Source of the DNA: Fodinibacter sp963833495
Lineage (GTDB): Bacteria; Actinomycetota; Actinomycetes; Actinomycetales; Dermatophilaceae
NCBI GenBank assembly: GCA_963833495.1
Contig: CAWHYJ010000001.1
Span: 145,203 to 209,202 of the forward strand
Direction: 5' to 3'
Length of the DNA stretch: 64,000 bases
The notes beneath the pieces are model-generated. The model had not been told where the DNA came from. It did not search any database and was given only the letters and a program-made list of their open reading frames with translations. A program made the translations under genes and the position numbers. Positions 1 to 8,716 of this stretch are shown here, in pieces (within the stretch, counting starts at the first letter, position 1; each line of letters begins with the position of its first letter).

Positions 1-1
1 A

Positions 2-1582
2 GTCGTCGCAGACCCCGAGACCACCCCCAGCGCAACGTATGCCGTCGACCCGGCCCGCGTCCGAGCGCTCATCGCGCGGGTGGTGGCCTCCGGAGACGGC
101 GGCGAGGAGCTCACCAGCACACCGATGACGGGGGCGCCGCTGGCGCACCTCCCGCTGGCCACGGCCCGCGACGTCGGGGTGGCCGTCGACACCGCCCGGG
201 CAGCCCAGCAGCGCTGGGCCGCGACGCCGGTCGAGGAGCGCGCCGCCGTGCTGCTGCGGGTGCACGACCTCGTGCTCGACCGGCAGAGCGAGCTGCTCGA
301 CCTCGTGCAGCTCGAGTCGGGCAAGGCCCGCTCGCACGCCTACGAGGAGGTCGCCGACTGCGCCATCGTGGCGCGGCACTACGCCCGGCGCGGCCCGGCG
401 CTGCTGCGCGAGACCAAGCACGTCGGAGTGCTGCCCGTGCTCTCGCGCGCCGTCGAGCACCACCGTCCCAAGGGCGTCGTCGGCATCGTCTCGCCGTGGA
501 ACTACCCGCTGAGCCTGGCCGTCACGGACGCCATCCCGGCGTTCCTCGCCGGCAACGCCGTGGTGCTGCGCCCCGACGTGCAGGGGTCGCTCACCGCGCT
601 CGCGGCCGCGGAGATCTTCGCCGACGCCGGGCTGCCCGAGGACCTGCTGCAGGTCGTGCTCGGCCACGGCGAGCCTACGGGCCAGGCCGTGGTCGACCGC
701 GCCGACTACGTCAGCTTCACCGGGTCGACGGCCACCGGCCGCCGGGTCGCCCAGTCAACCGGCCAGCGGCTGGTGGGGGTCAGCCTCGAGCTCGGCGGCA
801 AGAACACCATGTACGTCGCCGCCGACGCCGACCTGCGCCGGGCCGCCGCGGGAGCGGTGCGCGCCTGCTTCGCCTCGGCGGGGCAGCTCTGCATCAGTGC
901 CGAGCGGCTCGTCGTGCATGCCGACGTCTACGACGAGTTCGTGCCGCGGTTCGTCGAGCTGGTGTCGCAGATGCGCCTGTCGACCGGCTTGCACTGGGGC
1001 GCCGACATGGGCAGCCTCGTCAGCGCAGCCCAGAAGGAGAAGGTGCTCGGCCACATCGACGACGCGGTCGGCAAGGGCGCCCACGTGCTCACCGGTGGGC
1101 GCGAGCGCCCCGACATCGGGCCGCTGGTGGTCGAGCCGACCGTGCTCGAGGGCGTCACCTCGGCGATGGCCTGCCGCGACGAGGAGACCTTCGGACCGGT
1201 GGTGTCGCTCTACCGGGTCGGCTCCGACGACGAGGCCGTACGGATGGCCAACGACACCGAGTACGGCCTCAACGCGTCGGTCTGGACGCGCGACGTGCGC
1301 CGCGGGCGCCGGATCGCGGCCGGCATCCACGCCGGAACGGTGAACGTCAACGAGGGCTACGCCGCGACCTGGGGCAGCGTCGCCGCACCGATGGGCGGCA
1401 TGAAGTCCTCCGGTCTGGGCAGGCGGCACGGCCGCGAGGGCCTGCTGAAGTACACCGAGACCCAGAACATCACCTCCCAGCACCTCGTGCCCATCGCGCC
1501 CTTCGGCGGGATGTCGGACGAGACCTACGCCCGGGTGCTCACCGGGGCGCTTCGCGTCATGAAGGCGGTTCGACTCAAGTGA
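2..1582 (+). CDS. gabD2: Succinate-semialdehyde dehydrogenase (NADP+), 5'-partial
   Basis: Aldehyde dehydrogenase superfamily enzyme that oxidises succinic semialdehyde to succinate with NAD(P)+. The frame is already open at base 2 and aligns upstream of the internal GTG at 80, so the true start probably lies just before the window. Family hallmarks are the cofactor-loop motif SPWNYP, the general-base motif LELGGKN and the catalytic cysteine in SAGQLCIS. The C-terminal motif APMGGMKSSGLGRRHG is typical of the actinobacterial GabD2 branch. Sequence similarity to the M. tuberculosis GabD2 protein, recalled rather than searched, runs the full length. The stop overlaps the GTG start of the next gene, so the two are probably co-transcribed. 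Confidence 0.9.
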   Translation, partial: VVADPETTPSATYAVDPARVRALIARVVASGDGGEELTSTPMTGAPLAHLPLATARDVGVAVDTARAAQQRWAATPVEERAAVLLRVHDLVLDRQSELLDLVQLESGKARSHAYEEVADCAIVARHYARRGPALLRETKHVGVLPVLSRAVEHHRPKGVVGIVSPWNYPLSLAVTDAIPAFLAGNAVVLRPDVQGSLTALAAAEIFADAGLPEDLLQVVLGHGEPTGQAVVDRADYVSFTGSTATGRRVAQSTGQRLVGVSLELGGKNTMYVAADADLRRAAAGAVRACFASAGQLCISAERLVVHADVYDEFVPRFVELVSQMRLSTGLHWGADMGSLVSAAQKEKVLGHIDDAVGKGAHVLTGGRERPDIGPLVVEPTVLEGVTSAMACRDEETFGPVVSLYRVGSDDEAVRMANDTEYGLNASVWTRDVRRGRRIAAGIHAGTVNVNEGYAATWGSVAAPMGGMKSSGLGRRHGREGLLKYTETQNITSQHLVPIAPFGGMSDETYARVLTGALRVMKAVRLK

Positions 1583-3435
1583 CCACGAACGACACGTCCA
1601 CCACCCGCGAGCCCGAGGTCGACGTGGACGTCGACGTCGTGGTGGTCGGGTCGGGCTTCGGCGGCTCGGTGACCGCGCTGCGGCTGGCCGAGAAGGGCTA
1701 CCGGGTGCTGGTGCTGGAGGCGGGTCGGCGCTTCGAGGACGACGACTTCGCCAAGACGTCGTGGGACACCCGCAACTACCTCTGGGCGCCCCAGCTCGGC
1801 TGCTACGGCGTCCAGCGCATCCACCGGCTTCCCGACGTCGTCGTCCTCGCGGGCGCGGGGGTCGGGGGTGGCTCGCTCAACTACGCCAACACCCTCTACG
1901 TGCCGCCGACGCCGTTCTTCCGGGACGAGCAGTGGGCCGACATCACCGACTGGGAGAGCGAGCTCGCACCGCACTACGAGACGGCCAGCCGGATGCTGGG
2001 CGTGGTCACCAACCCGTGCCACGGCATGGTCGAGGAGCTCATGCAGCGCACCGCGGAGGACCTGGGCGTCGGGGAGTCGTTCCGCAAGACCCCGGTCGGC
2101 GTCTTCTTCGGCAAGCCCGGCGAGACGGTCGACGACCCGTACTTCGGTGGCGCCGGCCCCAAGCGCACCGGCTGCACCGAGTGCGGCAACTGCATGGTCG
2201 GATGCCGGGTGGGCGCCAAGAACACGCTGCGCAAGAACTACCTCGCGCTCGCCGAGAACCTCGGGGTCACCATCGAGCCGATGCGCACCGTGACCCGGCT
2301 GGGGGTCGTGCCGGGAACCGAGGGTGAGCACGCGGCCTACCGAGTGCTGCACGAGCGCACCGGTCCGGTGACCGGGCGCGACCCGCAGGTCGTGACGGCC
2401 CACCGGGTCGTGCTGGCCGCCGGGGCCTGGGGCACCCAGACGCTGCTGCACGACATGAAGGCGAAGGGCGAGTTGCCGCGCCTGTCGGACTACCTCGGCC
2501 ACCGCACCCGCACGAACTCGGAGGCGCTGCTCGGCGCGATGGCGCAGCACGTGCCCGAGGGCGACCTCGACCTGACCAAGGGCGTGGCGATCACCTCGTC
2601 GTTCCACGTCGACGAGACGACGCACGTCGAGAACTGCCGCTACGGCAAGGGCTCGAACGCCATGGGCCTGCTCGCGACGGTGGCGGTGCCGGGCGGCACG
2701 GGGCGGCCGCGCTGGGTCGAGCTGCTGCGCAAGGTCGGCAGCGACCCGATGGGCCTGCTGCGCCTGATGCCGATCCCGCGGCACTGGAGCGAGCGGATGA
2801 TCATCGGCCTGGTCATGCAGAGCCGCGACAACTCGCTCCACGTGTCGGGCAAGCGCGGCTTGTTCGGTCGGCCCGGGCTCACCTCGCGCCAGGGGCACGG
2901 CCACCCGAACCCGACCTACATCCCGCAGGGCCACGAGGCGATGCAGGCGCTGGCGAAGCGTCTGGGCGACGCCACCGGTGACTACACCGCGGCCGGTGGC
3001 TCGTGGTTCGAGGTGTTCGACGTGCCGATGACCGCGCACTTCCTGGGCGGGGCCACGATCGGCTCGTCGCCCGAGCGGGGTGTGGTCGACGGGTACCACC
3101 GGGTGTGGGGCTACCCCGGCATCTCGGTGGTCGACGGCTCGGCCGTCTCGGCCAACCTCGGGGTCAACCCCTCGCTGACGATCACTGCGCAGGCCGAGCG
3201 AGCAATGTCGTTGTGGCCCAACCGTGGTGACGCCGACCAGCGCCCGGCACAGGACGAGCCGTATGCCGTGCTCGCGCCGGTGCCGGCCCGCAACCCCGCG
3301 GTGCCGGCCGGGTTCCCCGTGCGCGTGGAGCCGCTGGTCCCGGTCGAGGCGCTGGCCCGCTCGGCGCGGTCGGCTCAGCGGGCCGCGGCACCTGCCGACC
3401 CGGTGTCGGTGGTTGGCGCCACGATGGGCGGATGA
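1579..3435 (+). CDS. choD: ChoD-like GMC-family FAD oxidoreductase
   Basis: About 618 residues. FAD enzyme of the glucose-methanol-choline family, closest in layout to mycobacterial ChoD, long annotated as cholesterol oxidase; the true substrate is uncertain. The N-terminal dinucleotide-binding motif is VVVVGSGFGGSVTALRLAEK at about residue 18, followed by the FAD-contact stretch GAGVGGGSLNYANTLYVPP. The C-terminal GMC motif VVDGSAVSANLGVNPSLTIT lies near residue 520. A cysteine cluster C199, C202, C205 and C209 has CxxCxxCxxxC spacing, as for a 4Fe-4S centre, and is shared with ChoD. GTG 1579 is chosen because it overlaps the gabD2 stop and sets the FAD motif near the N-terminus. Confidence 0.85.
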   Translation: MTTNDTSTTREPEVDVDVDVVVVGSGFGGSVTALRLAEKGYRVLVLEAGRRFEDDDFAKTSWDTRNYLWAPQLGCYGVQRIHRLPDVVVLAGAGVGGGSLNYANTLYVPPTPFFRDEQWADITDWESELAPHYETASRMLGVVTNPCHGMVEELMQRTAEDLGVGESFRKTPVGVFFGKPGETVDDPYFGGAGPKRTGCTECGNCMVGCRVGAKNTLRKNYLALAENLGVTIEPMRTVTRLGVVPGTEGEHAAYRVLHERTGPVTGRDPQVVTAHRVVLAAGAWGTQTLLHDMKAKGELPRLSDYLGHRTRTNSEALLGAMAQHVPEGDLDLTKGVAITSSFHVDETTHVENCRYGKGSNAMGLLATVAVPGGTGRPRWVELLRKVGSDPMGLLRLMPIPRHWSERMIIGLVMQSRDNSLHVSGKRGLFGRPGLTSRQGHGHPNPTYIPQGHEAMQALAKRLGDATGDYTAAGGSWFEVFDVPMTAHFLGGATIGSSPERGVVDGYHRVWGYPGISVVDGSAVSANLGVNPSLTITAQAERAMSLWPNRGDADQRPAQDEPYAVLAPVPARNPAVPAGFPVRVEPLVPVEALARSARSAQRAAAPADPVSVVGATMGG

Positions 3436-3746
3436 GCGGTCCGGAATCCGTGCAGCAGTGGTCGTTCCGTGCCCCGGTGTGGCAGTGGCGCGAGGGCACC
3501 TGGCGGTTCGTCACGGTGCCCGAGGCGGTCAGCGACGAGGTCGACGAGGTCGTCGGCGACGGTGCCGGCGGGTTCGGCTCGGTGCGGGTCGAGGTGACCG
3601 TCGGGCGCACGGTGTGGCGCACCTCGCTGTTCCCCTCCGCCGAGGAGGGCGCCTACGTGCTGCCCGTGAAGAAGGCCGTTCGGGTGGCCGAGGGCCTCGC
3701 CGACGACGACGTCGCCGAGGTGACCATCAGGCTCCTCGACCGCTGA
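3432..3746 (+). CDS. DUF1905 domain protein
   Basis: A 104-residue protein matching the small beta-rich DUF1905 family, with the typical elements VTVGRTVWRTSLFPS and a C-terminal YVLPVKKAVR. Its function is not established. The ATG overlaps the stop of the ChoD-like gene (ATGA), so it is probably translated with it and is the last gene of the gabD2-choD transcript. A 10-base palindrome, CTGACGTCAG, covers the stop codon region at 3743-3752. No membrane segment or signal peptide is visible. Confidence 0.75.
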   Translation: MSGPESVQQWSFRAPVWQWREGTWRFVTVPEAVSDEVDEVVGDGAGGFGSVRVEVTVGRTVWRTSLFPSAEEGAYVLPVKKAVRVAEGLADDDVAEVTIRLLDR

Positions 3747-3928
3747 CGTCAGTTCTCCGACGGGGCCACGTTCTCCAGGGTGGACCGCCGTTGTCGTCGA
3801 GAGGGGCCGGGTCATTCGTGCGGAAATCGCGCCGCCCCGGCCGTCGCCGCGCAGCATCCTCGCCCTGGCCGTATGCTGCGTTCGCGCCGGGGGATCGGCG
3901 CCATCCACCACACCTCCTGGAGCCCCTC

Positions 3929-5647
3929 GTGCGCCCTGCCCGAACCATGTCCGCCCTGCTCGCGTCGGCCGTCCTCGCAACAGCAACGGCGCTCGTGGCG
4001 CCGGCCGCGGCGCAGGGCGCCCCGGGGCTCGACCTGCCGGCCTCGATCGACTTCGGCACCACCGCCATGAACCACCCGGTCCCTCGCACGCTGCAGGTCG
4101 GGGTCACTGGTGACACCGCCATCTCGTTCGGCACCACCTTGGCGCAGACGCCCAACACGACACCGACCGCCTTCGGCGAGTTCCCCGTCCGCGAGGACGG
4201 CTGCGCCGGCCGGACCCTGCAGCCTGGTGCCACCTGCTCCCTGACCGTGGGTTTCAAGCCGTACTCCACCGGCACCCGCACGGGCACGCTGCTCCTGAAG
4301 GACGAGGCGGGCACCACGATCGGCACGGTCGCCCTGTCCGGGGTGGCGACCGAGAACGCCGAGGGCACGTTCTACCCGAGCGGCCCCGTTCGGCTGCTGG
4401 ACACCCGCAAGAACGGCGCGCGCACCCCGCTGGCCGGCGGGTCGACGACCACCGTCGCGCTGGCCGGGCGCGCCGGCATCCCGACGACCGGAGTGTCGGC
4501 AGTCGTGGTCAACCTGACCGCCGTCGCCACGACGTCACCGGGCTACTTCACCGCCTATCCCAGCGACCGCAAGCGCCCCACCGCGTCGACGATCAACTTC
4601 CCCAAGGGATGGACCGGGGCGATCATGGCCACGGTGCCGGTGGGCGCCGACGGCGCCATCAGGCTCTACAACTACGGCGGCCCGGCGCATGCCCTGGTCG
4701 ATGTGCTCGGCTGGTACGCCGCCGACCCGTCCGTGCTGGCGGCCAACGGCATGGGCACGATGTTGTACGACTTCCAGCCGGCCGAGCGCATCTTCGACAG
4801 CCGCAGCCAGGGTGGGGCACTGGCCGGGAAGGAGGCCGTCGAGCTCGGCGTCGACTGGGGCACCACCGACGACAACGGTGCCGTGAAGAGCTGGGTGCTC
4901 AACGTCACCGCCGTCGGGGCCACCCGCCCCGGCGTGGTGACGGCATGGTCGGGCCAGGGCACCAGACCGACGGTCTCGACCGTCAACTACGAGCCGGGGG
5001 TGATCGCACCCAACATGGCCGTCGTCACCTCGGGCCACGACGCCGCCGGCACGTTCTTCCGCCTCGAGAACACCAGCTCGGGCAGTGTGCACCTCGTGGT
5101 CGACGTCGTGGGCGTCATGCTGGCCGGGCAGCAGACCGGGCTCCGATTCGTGCGCCTGGACACCCCCACCCGCTTCCTCGACACCCGCACCGGGGTGGGC
5201 CTGACCGGGGCCTTCGGATCGCACTCCACGCGGGTGCTCGACACCACGTCGGTGACTCCTGCACCGATCGACCCGAACTGGGTCAGCCACGTCGTGGGGA
5301 CCACCACCGGGGTCAAGCCGGCCAACCGCACCTACGTCTCGGCGTGGGGGCACGGCGGCGCCCGGCCGATGACCAGCATCCTGAACGTCGAGAAGGGGGC
5401 CGTGCGCTCCAACGCGACCTACCTGCAGGTCGACGTCCACAACCGGGCCGACGTCTACAACGACGCCGGGCCCGCGCACCTGGTCATGGACGCCGTCGGA
5501 GTGTTCTACGCCTACGACGAGGTCAACGGCGGCCCCGACATCTGGCCGGCCCCCACCCGAGGAGCTGTCAGGTCCGGCTTCGTGCCGTCCGACCTGCCCA
5601 AGCGCTTCGCATCCCTGCCCGAATCGGTCACCATCACCCGACGTTGA
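3929..5647 (+). CDS. Secreted surface protein: Ig-like domain plus three LLDTR repeats
   Basis: About 572 residues with a signal peptide (basic start, hydrophobic core MSALLASAVLATATALVAP, then AAAQGAP). Residues about 35-145 resemble the ASH/choice-of-anchor Ig-like fold, with the sequence IDFGTTAMNHPV and the pattern LQPGATCSLTVGFKP. Three diverged repeats of about 130-140 residues follow. Each begins with R[LIF][LF]D[TS]R (LLDTRKNG, IFDSRSQGG, FLDTRTGVG) and ends with a V-D-x-x-G motif (LVDVLGWY, VVDVVGVM, VMDAVGVFY). Such repeats occur in many actinobacterial secreted proteins next to enzymes, but here no enzymatic domain is present. GTG 3929 precedes the signal peptide; ATG 3947 is an alternative. 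The function is unknown, with binding at the cell surface most likely. Confidence 0.7.
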   Translation: MRPARTMSALLASAVLATATALVAPAAAQGAPGLDLPASIDFGTTAMNHPVPRTLQVGVTGDTAISFGTTLAQTPNTTPTAFGEFPVREDGCAGRTLQPGATCSLTVGFKPYSTGTRTGTLLLKDEAGTTIGTVALSGVATENAEGTFYPSGPVRLLDTRKNGARTPLAGGSTTTVALAGRAGIPTTGVSAVVVNLTAVATTSPGYFTAYPSDRKRPTASTINFPKGWTGAIMATVPVGADGAIRLYNYGGPAHALVDVLGWYAADPSVLAANGMGTMLYDFQPAERIFDSRSQGGALAGKEAVELGVDWGTTDDNGAVKSWVLNVTAVGATRPGVVTAWSGQGTRPTVSTVNYEPGVIAPNMAVVTSGHDAAGTFFRLENTSSGSVHLVVDVVGVMLAGQQTGLRFVRLDTPTRFLDTRTGVGLTGAFGSHSTRVLDTTSVTPAPIDPNWVSHVVGTTTGVKPANRTYVSAWGHGGARPMTSILNVEKGAVRSNATYLQVDVHNRADVYNDAGPAHLVMDAVGVFYAYDEVNGGPDIWPAPTRGAVRSGFVPSDLPKRFASLPESVTITRR

Positions 5648-5675
5648 CCCAACCGGCGGCGCCAGCTGGTCGGCG

Positions 5676-6857
5676 TCAGGTCGGTGGCGGGGTGGGTGGG
5701 GTGAGCGTGCGGCGGCGCACGGCCGCCTCCACGAGGCGCCGGGCGAACCGCATCCGCTGTGCCTTGCCGCCCGGTGCCGTCGGTGGAGGCGGCACGGTGG
5801 TGACGCTGACCGCCACGAGGTCGGTGTAGGCGTCCTGACGCAGCCGGGTGACCATCCGCTGCGCAGCGCTCTTGCCCTTGGCAAGGAGGCCGGCGGCCGC
5901 GAAGGCGCCGAACCCGCCGGTGGCCAGCAGCGACGAGAACCAGACTGGCACCGAGCCGACGTCGCCCGCCGTCCCGACCACGGAGAAGAAGGCGGTGACG
6001 AGGGCGATCGACAGCAGGGCGAGGGCGATCTGCGGCCAGAAGATCTTGGCGGCCCGCAGGATGTTGGTCGGGCTGCGCAGCCGCTCGTAGGGGCGGATCA
6101 GGGTGGTGGGGTCCTGGCCGAGCACGAGCAGCTGGTACCAGCGGCGAGCCTGCTCGTGGAGGTTGGTCCGCATCGAGGCGTGTGCGGCCCACTGGGGGTC
6201 GGCCGCGACCACACCCCAGGCCTCGAGGGTCCCGGCGACCGCCGGCGGCGTCATCTCGTGGGCGACACCCGGCTCGAGCCGGCCCAGCATCCGGGTCAGC
6301 TCGCGGCGCCGGTCGGCACCGAGCAGGAAGGGGAGCGACACCGCGCTCGTCGTGCCCTCGATCTGCCACTGCTCATCGGGGCCCAGGCCCCAGAAGCACT
6401 CCGCGAGACCGCGACCGAGCAGGTAGCCGTTGGCCAGCGACTCCGCGCGCCGGCCCAGCTCGTCCTGGAACCAGGCGTCCCACTGGAGGAAGAAGGTGCC
6501 GGTCGGCCGCCAGGCCTCGTCGTCCCCAACTGCGGTGCTGCCGGAGGTGTCGTCGGTCCATGGCGCCAGGGCGTCGCGCAGACTGCTCTCGAACGGGGCG
6601 TCGCGGTCGAGGCCCAGCCGCTGCACGAGGGAGACGAGCGAGGCGACGGCCTCCTCCCTCGACGCCGAGACCACCCGCTGTGAGCGCAGCGGCAGGACGA
6701 GGTCGGGGCGCAGGGGGAGCGGCGTGGCCTGCGGCCGCGGACCCTGCGGCCAGTGCCGGCCGCGCACCTCCGCGACCGCCCAGCCCAGCCGCAGCGTGTC
6801 GATGACCGCTCCGATGTTCGAGGGCAGGTCGCCGGATGCCGTGTCGCCCGCTGCCAT
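5676..6857 (-). CDS. Unknown protein with two C-terminal membrane segments
   Basis: 393 residues that I do not recognise. The first 270 residues are soluble and rich in Trp, Arg and Leu, with elements such as FFLQWDAWFQDELGRR and MRTNLHEQARRWYQLLVLG. Two hydrophobic stretches follow near residues 293-345 (WPQIALALLSIALVTAFFSV and SSLLATGGFGAFAAAGLLA). After them come about 50 basic residues ending in a proline-rich tail. The ATG at 6857 has an AGGAGG ribosome site about 5 bases upstream, so the start is well supported. It lies downstream of the ABC exporter genes on the same strand, about 80 bases from them, and could share their transcript. No catalytic motif is visible. Confidence 0.55.
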   Translation of the reverse strand: MAAGDTASGDLPSNIGAVIDTLRLGWAVAEVRGRHWPQGPRPQATPLPLRPDLVLPLRSQRVVSASREEAVASLVSLVQRLGLDRDAPFESSLRDALAPWTDDTSGSTAVGDDEAWRPTGTFFLQWDAWFQDELGRRAESLANGYLLGRGLAECFWGLGPDEQWQIEGTTSAVSLPFLLGADRRRELTRMLGRLEPGVAHEMTPPAVAGTLEAWGVVAADPQWAAHASMRTNLHEQARRWYQLLVLGQDPTTLIRPYERLRSPTNILRAAKIFWPQIALALLSIALVTAFFSVVGTAGDVGSVPVWFSSLLATGGFGAFAAAGLLAKGKSAAQRMVTRLRQDAYTDLVAVSVTTVPPPPTAPGGKAQRMRFARRLVEAAVRRRTLTPPTPPPT

Positions 6858-6940
6858 GCGTGCCTCCTGCCGCCGCGAGCCTCGGCTCGGAACTGACTGC
6901 TGCACGCACCGTACCGGGTCGGCCTCGCGGGCCGTCGGCG

Positions 6941-8716
6941 TCAGTTCTCGTCGCGCCAGGACCGCCAGAGTGCGGCATAGGACCCGTCGCGAGCGATCAG
7001 CTCGTCGTGCGACCCGAGCTCGCTGACCACGCCGTCCTCCACGACGGCCACCCGGTCGGCATCGTGGGCCGTGTGCAGCCGGTGCGCGATCGCGACGACT
7101 GTGCGCCCGTCGACGACGGCGGCCAGCGACCGCTCCAGGTGCCGGGCGGCCCGCGGGTCGAGCAGCGAGGTGGCCTCGTCGAGCACGAGGGTGTGCGGGT
7201 CGGCGAGCACGAGTCGCGCCAGGGCCAGCTGCTGCGCCTGTGCCTCGGTGAGGGCGTGGCCACCGGAGCCGACCGTCGTGTCGAGGCCGTCGGCCAGTGC
7301 CTGCGCCCACTCGAGGGCGTCGACGGCGGCCAGTGCCTCGCGCAGCTCGGCATCGGTCGCCTCGGGCCGGGGAAGCCGGAGGTTCTCGGCGAGGGTGCCG
7401 ACGAAGACGTGGTGCTCCTGGGTCACCAGGGCCACCTCACCGCGCAGCACGGGGAGCGCCAGGTCGACCAGCGGCACACCGCCACCGGTCACCCGGCCGG
7501 TGCGCGGGCCGTCGATGCCGGCCATCAGCCGGCCCAGGGTTGACTTGCCCGCACCGGACGGACCGACGATGGCGAGCCGCTCACCGGGCACCAGCCCGAG
7601 CGAGACACCGTGCAGCACGTCACGGCCGGCGCGGTAGGAGTAGCGCACGTCGTCGACGGCGACCTGCTCGCCGTCGGGCTCCGCGCCGGTGGCGAGCCGG
7701 TCGGGCGGCACCTCCGAGACGCCGAGGATGCGGGCCAACGACGTTGCGGCGAACTGGATCTCGTCGAGCCACGAGATGAGCTCACCGAGCGGGTCGAGCA
7801 GCTGCTGCACATAGAGCGTGACGGCGGTGGCGGCCGCGATGGTGATGTGGCCGTTCCAGGCGAGCCAGCCGCCCCACAGCACGGCCGTGGCGATGGGCAG
7901 GAAGAAGCCGATCTCGAGCCATGGGAACCAGCGCATCCGCAGGCCCAGCGTGTAGCGCTCGGCTTCGCCGCACTCGTCGAGCGCGTCCTGGAAGCGCCGC
8001 CGGCGTGCCTCCTGCAGGCCGAGTGCGTCCATCGTCTGTGCGCCCTCGATGGTCTCGGACGCGACGCCGTTGAGCCGGGCGTACGAGGCGTGCTCCCAGA
8101 GGTAGCCGTCGCCGGCTCGCTTGAGGTACCAGCGCGAGCTCGGCACGTGCACCAGCGCCGCGGTGAGCAGCGACAGCGCGGCGAGCGGCGAGATGAGGAA
8201 GGCCGCCACCGCCGTCGCGGTCACCGTGGTCACCGCGACGACGATCGCCGGGATGCCGAACCGGATGATGTGCGCCAGCGACTCCACGTCGTTGGTCGTG
8301 CGCGCCACGAGGTCGCCGGTGCCGGCCCGCTCGACGACGGAGAGGGGCAGGCGCACCGAGGAGGTGATGAAGTCCTCGCGCAGCCGGGCGAAGATCCGCT
8401 CGGACAGCACGAACGAGGCACGCCGAGCCACCCAGGTCAGCAGGGTCTGCACCAGGATCGCCGCGACGAGCAGGGCGATGAGCCGGTCGACGCGGCCCAG
8501 GCTGCGCTCGCCGGTGGTCACCTCCTGCACGACCTGGCCGATGACCCACGGCCCGACCAGGGCGACGAGTGCGGCGACGACGTGCCAGCCGAGCACCTTC
8601 GACAGGGGTCCGCGGTGGTCGCGCAGCAGGACCGCGGTGTGGGCGCGCACGGTCGCGCTCGAGGCGATCGGCAGGGTGCGGGCGGCGTGGTCGGTGCGAC
8701 CGAGCAGCGGCGACAT
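6941..8716 (-). CDS. ABC exporter half-transporter, catalytic-site subunit
   Basis: 591 residues with a type-1 exporter membrane domain (about residues 30-320) followed by a nucleotide-binding domain. Walker A GPSGAGKST (about residue 386), Walker B LVLDEA (about 510) and the switch histidine in AIAHRL (about 543) are all canonical. The ABC signature is degenerate, LTEAQ in place of LSGGQ (about 488). In the expected heterodimer with the gene at 8716-10434, its Walker motifs pair with the partner's intact LSGGQ to form the only complete ATP site. ATG 8716 overlaps the partner's stop (TGATG); GTG 8719 is an alternative start. The substrate is unknown. Confidence 0.85.
   Translation of the reverse strand: MSPLLGRTDHAARTLPIASSATVRAHTAVLLRDHRGPLSKVLGWHVVAALVALVGPWVIGQVVQEVTTGERSLGRVDRLIALLVAAILVQTLLTWVARRASFVLSERIFARLREDFITSSVRLPLSVVERAGTGDLVARTTNDVESLAHIIRFGIPAIVVAVTTVTATAVAAFLISPLAALSLLTAALVHVPSSRWYLKRAGDGYLWEHASYARLNGVASETIEGAQTMDALGLQEARRRRFQDALDECGEAERYTLGLRMRWFPWLEIGFFLPIATAVLWGGWLAWNGHITIAAATAVTLYVQQLLDPLGELISWLDEIQFAATSLARILGVSEVPPDRLATGAEPDGEQVAVDDVRYSYRAGRDVLHGVSLGLVPGERLAIVGPSGAGKSTLGRLMAGIDGPRTGRVTGGGVPLVDLALPVLRGEVALVTQEHHVFVGTLAENLRLPRPEATDAELREALAAVDALEWAQALADGLDTTVGSGGHALTEAQAQQLALARLVLADPHTLVLDEATSLLDPRAARHLERSLAAVVDGRTVVAIAHRLHTAHDADRVAVVEDGVVSELGSHDELIARDGSYAALWRSWRDEN

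Noticed and set aside
755..3099. Long leftward frames over gabD2 and the ChoD-like gene
   Set aside because: Composition is Arg/Pro/Ala-rich nonsense typical of antisense frames in G+C-rich DNA; no motif or ribosome site.
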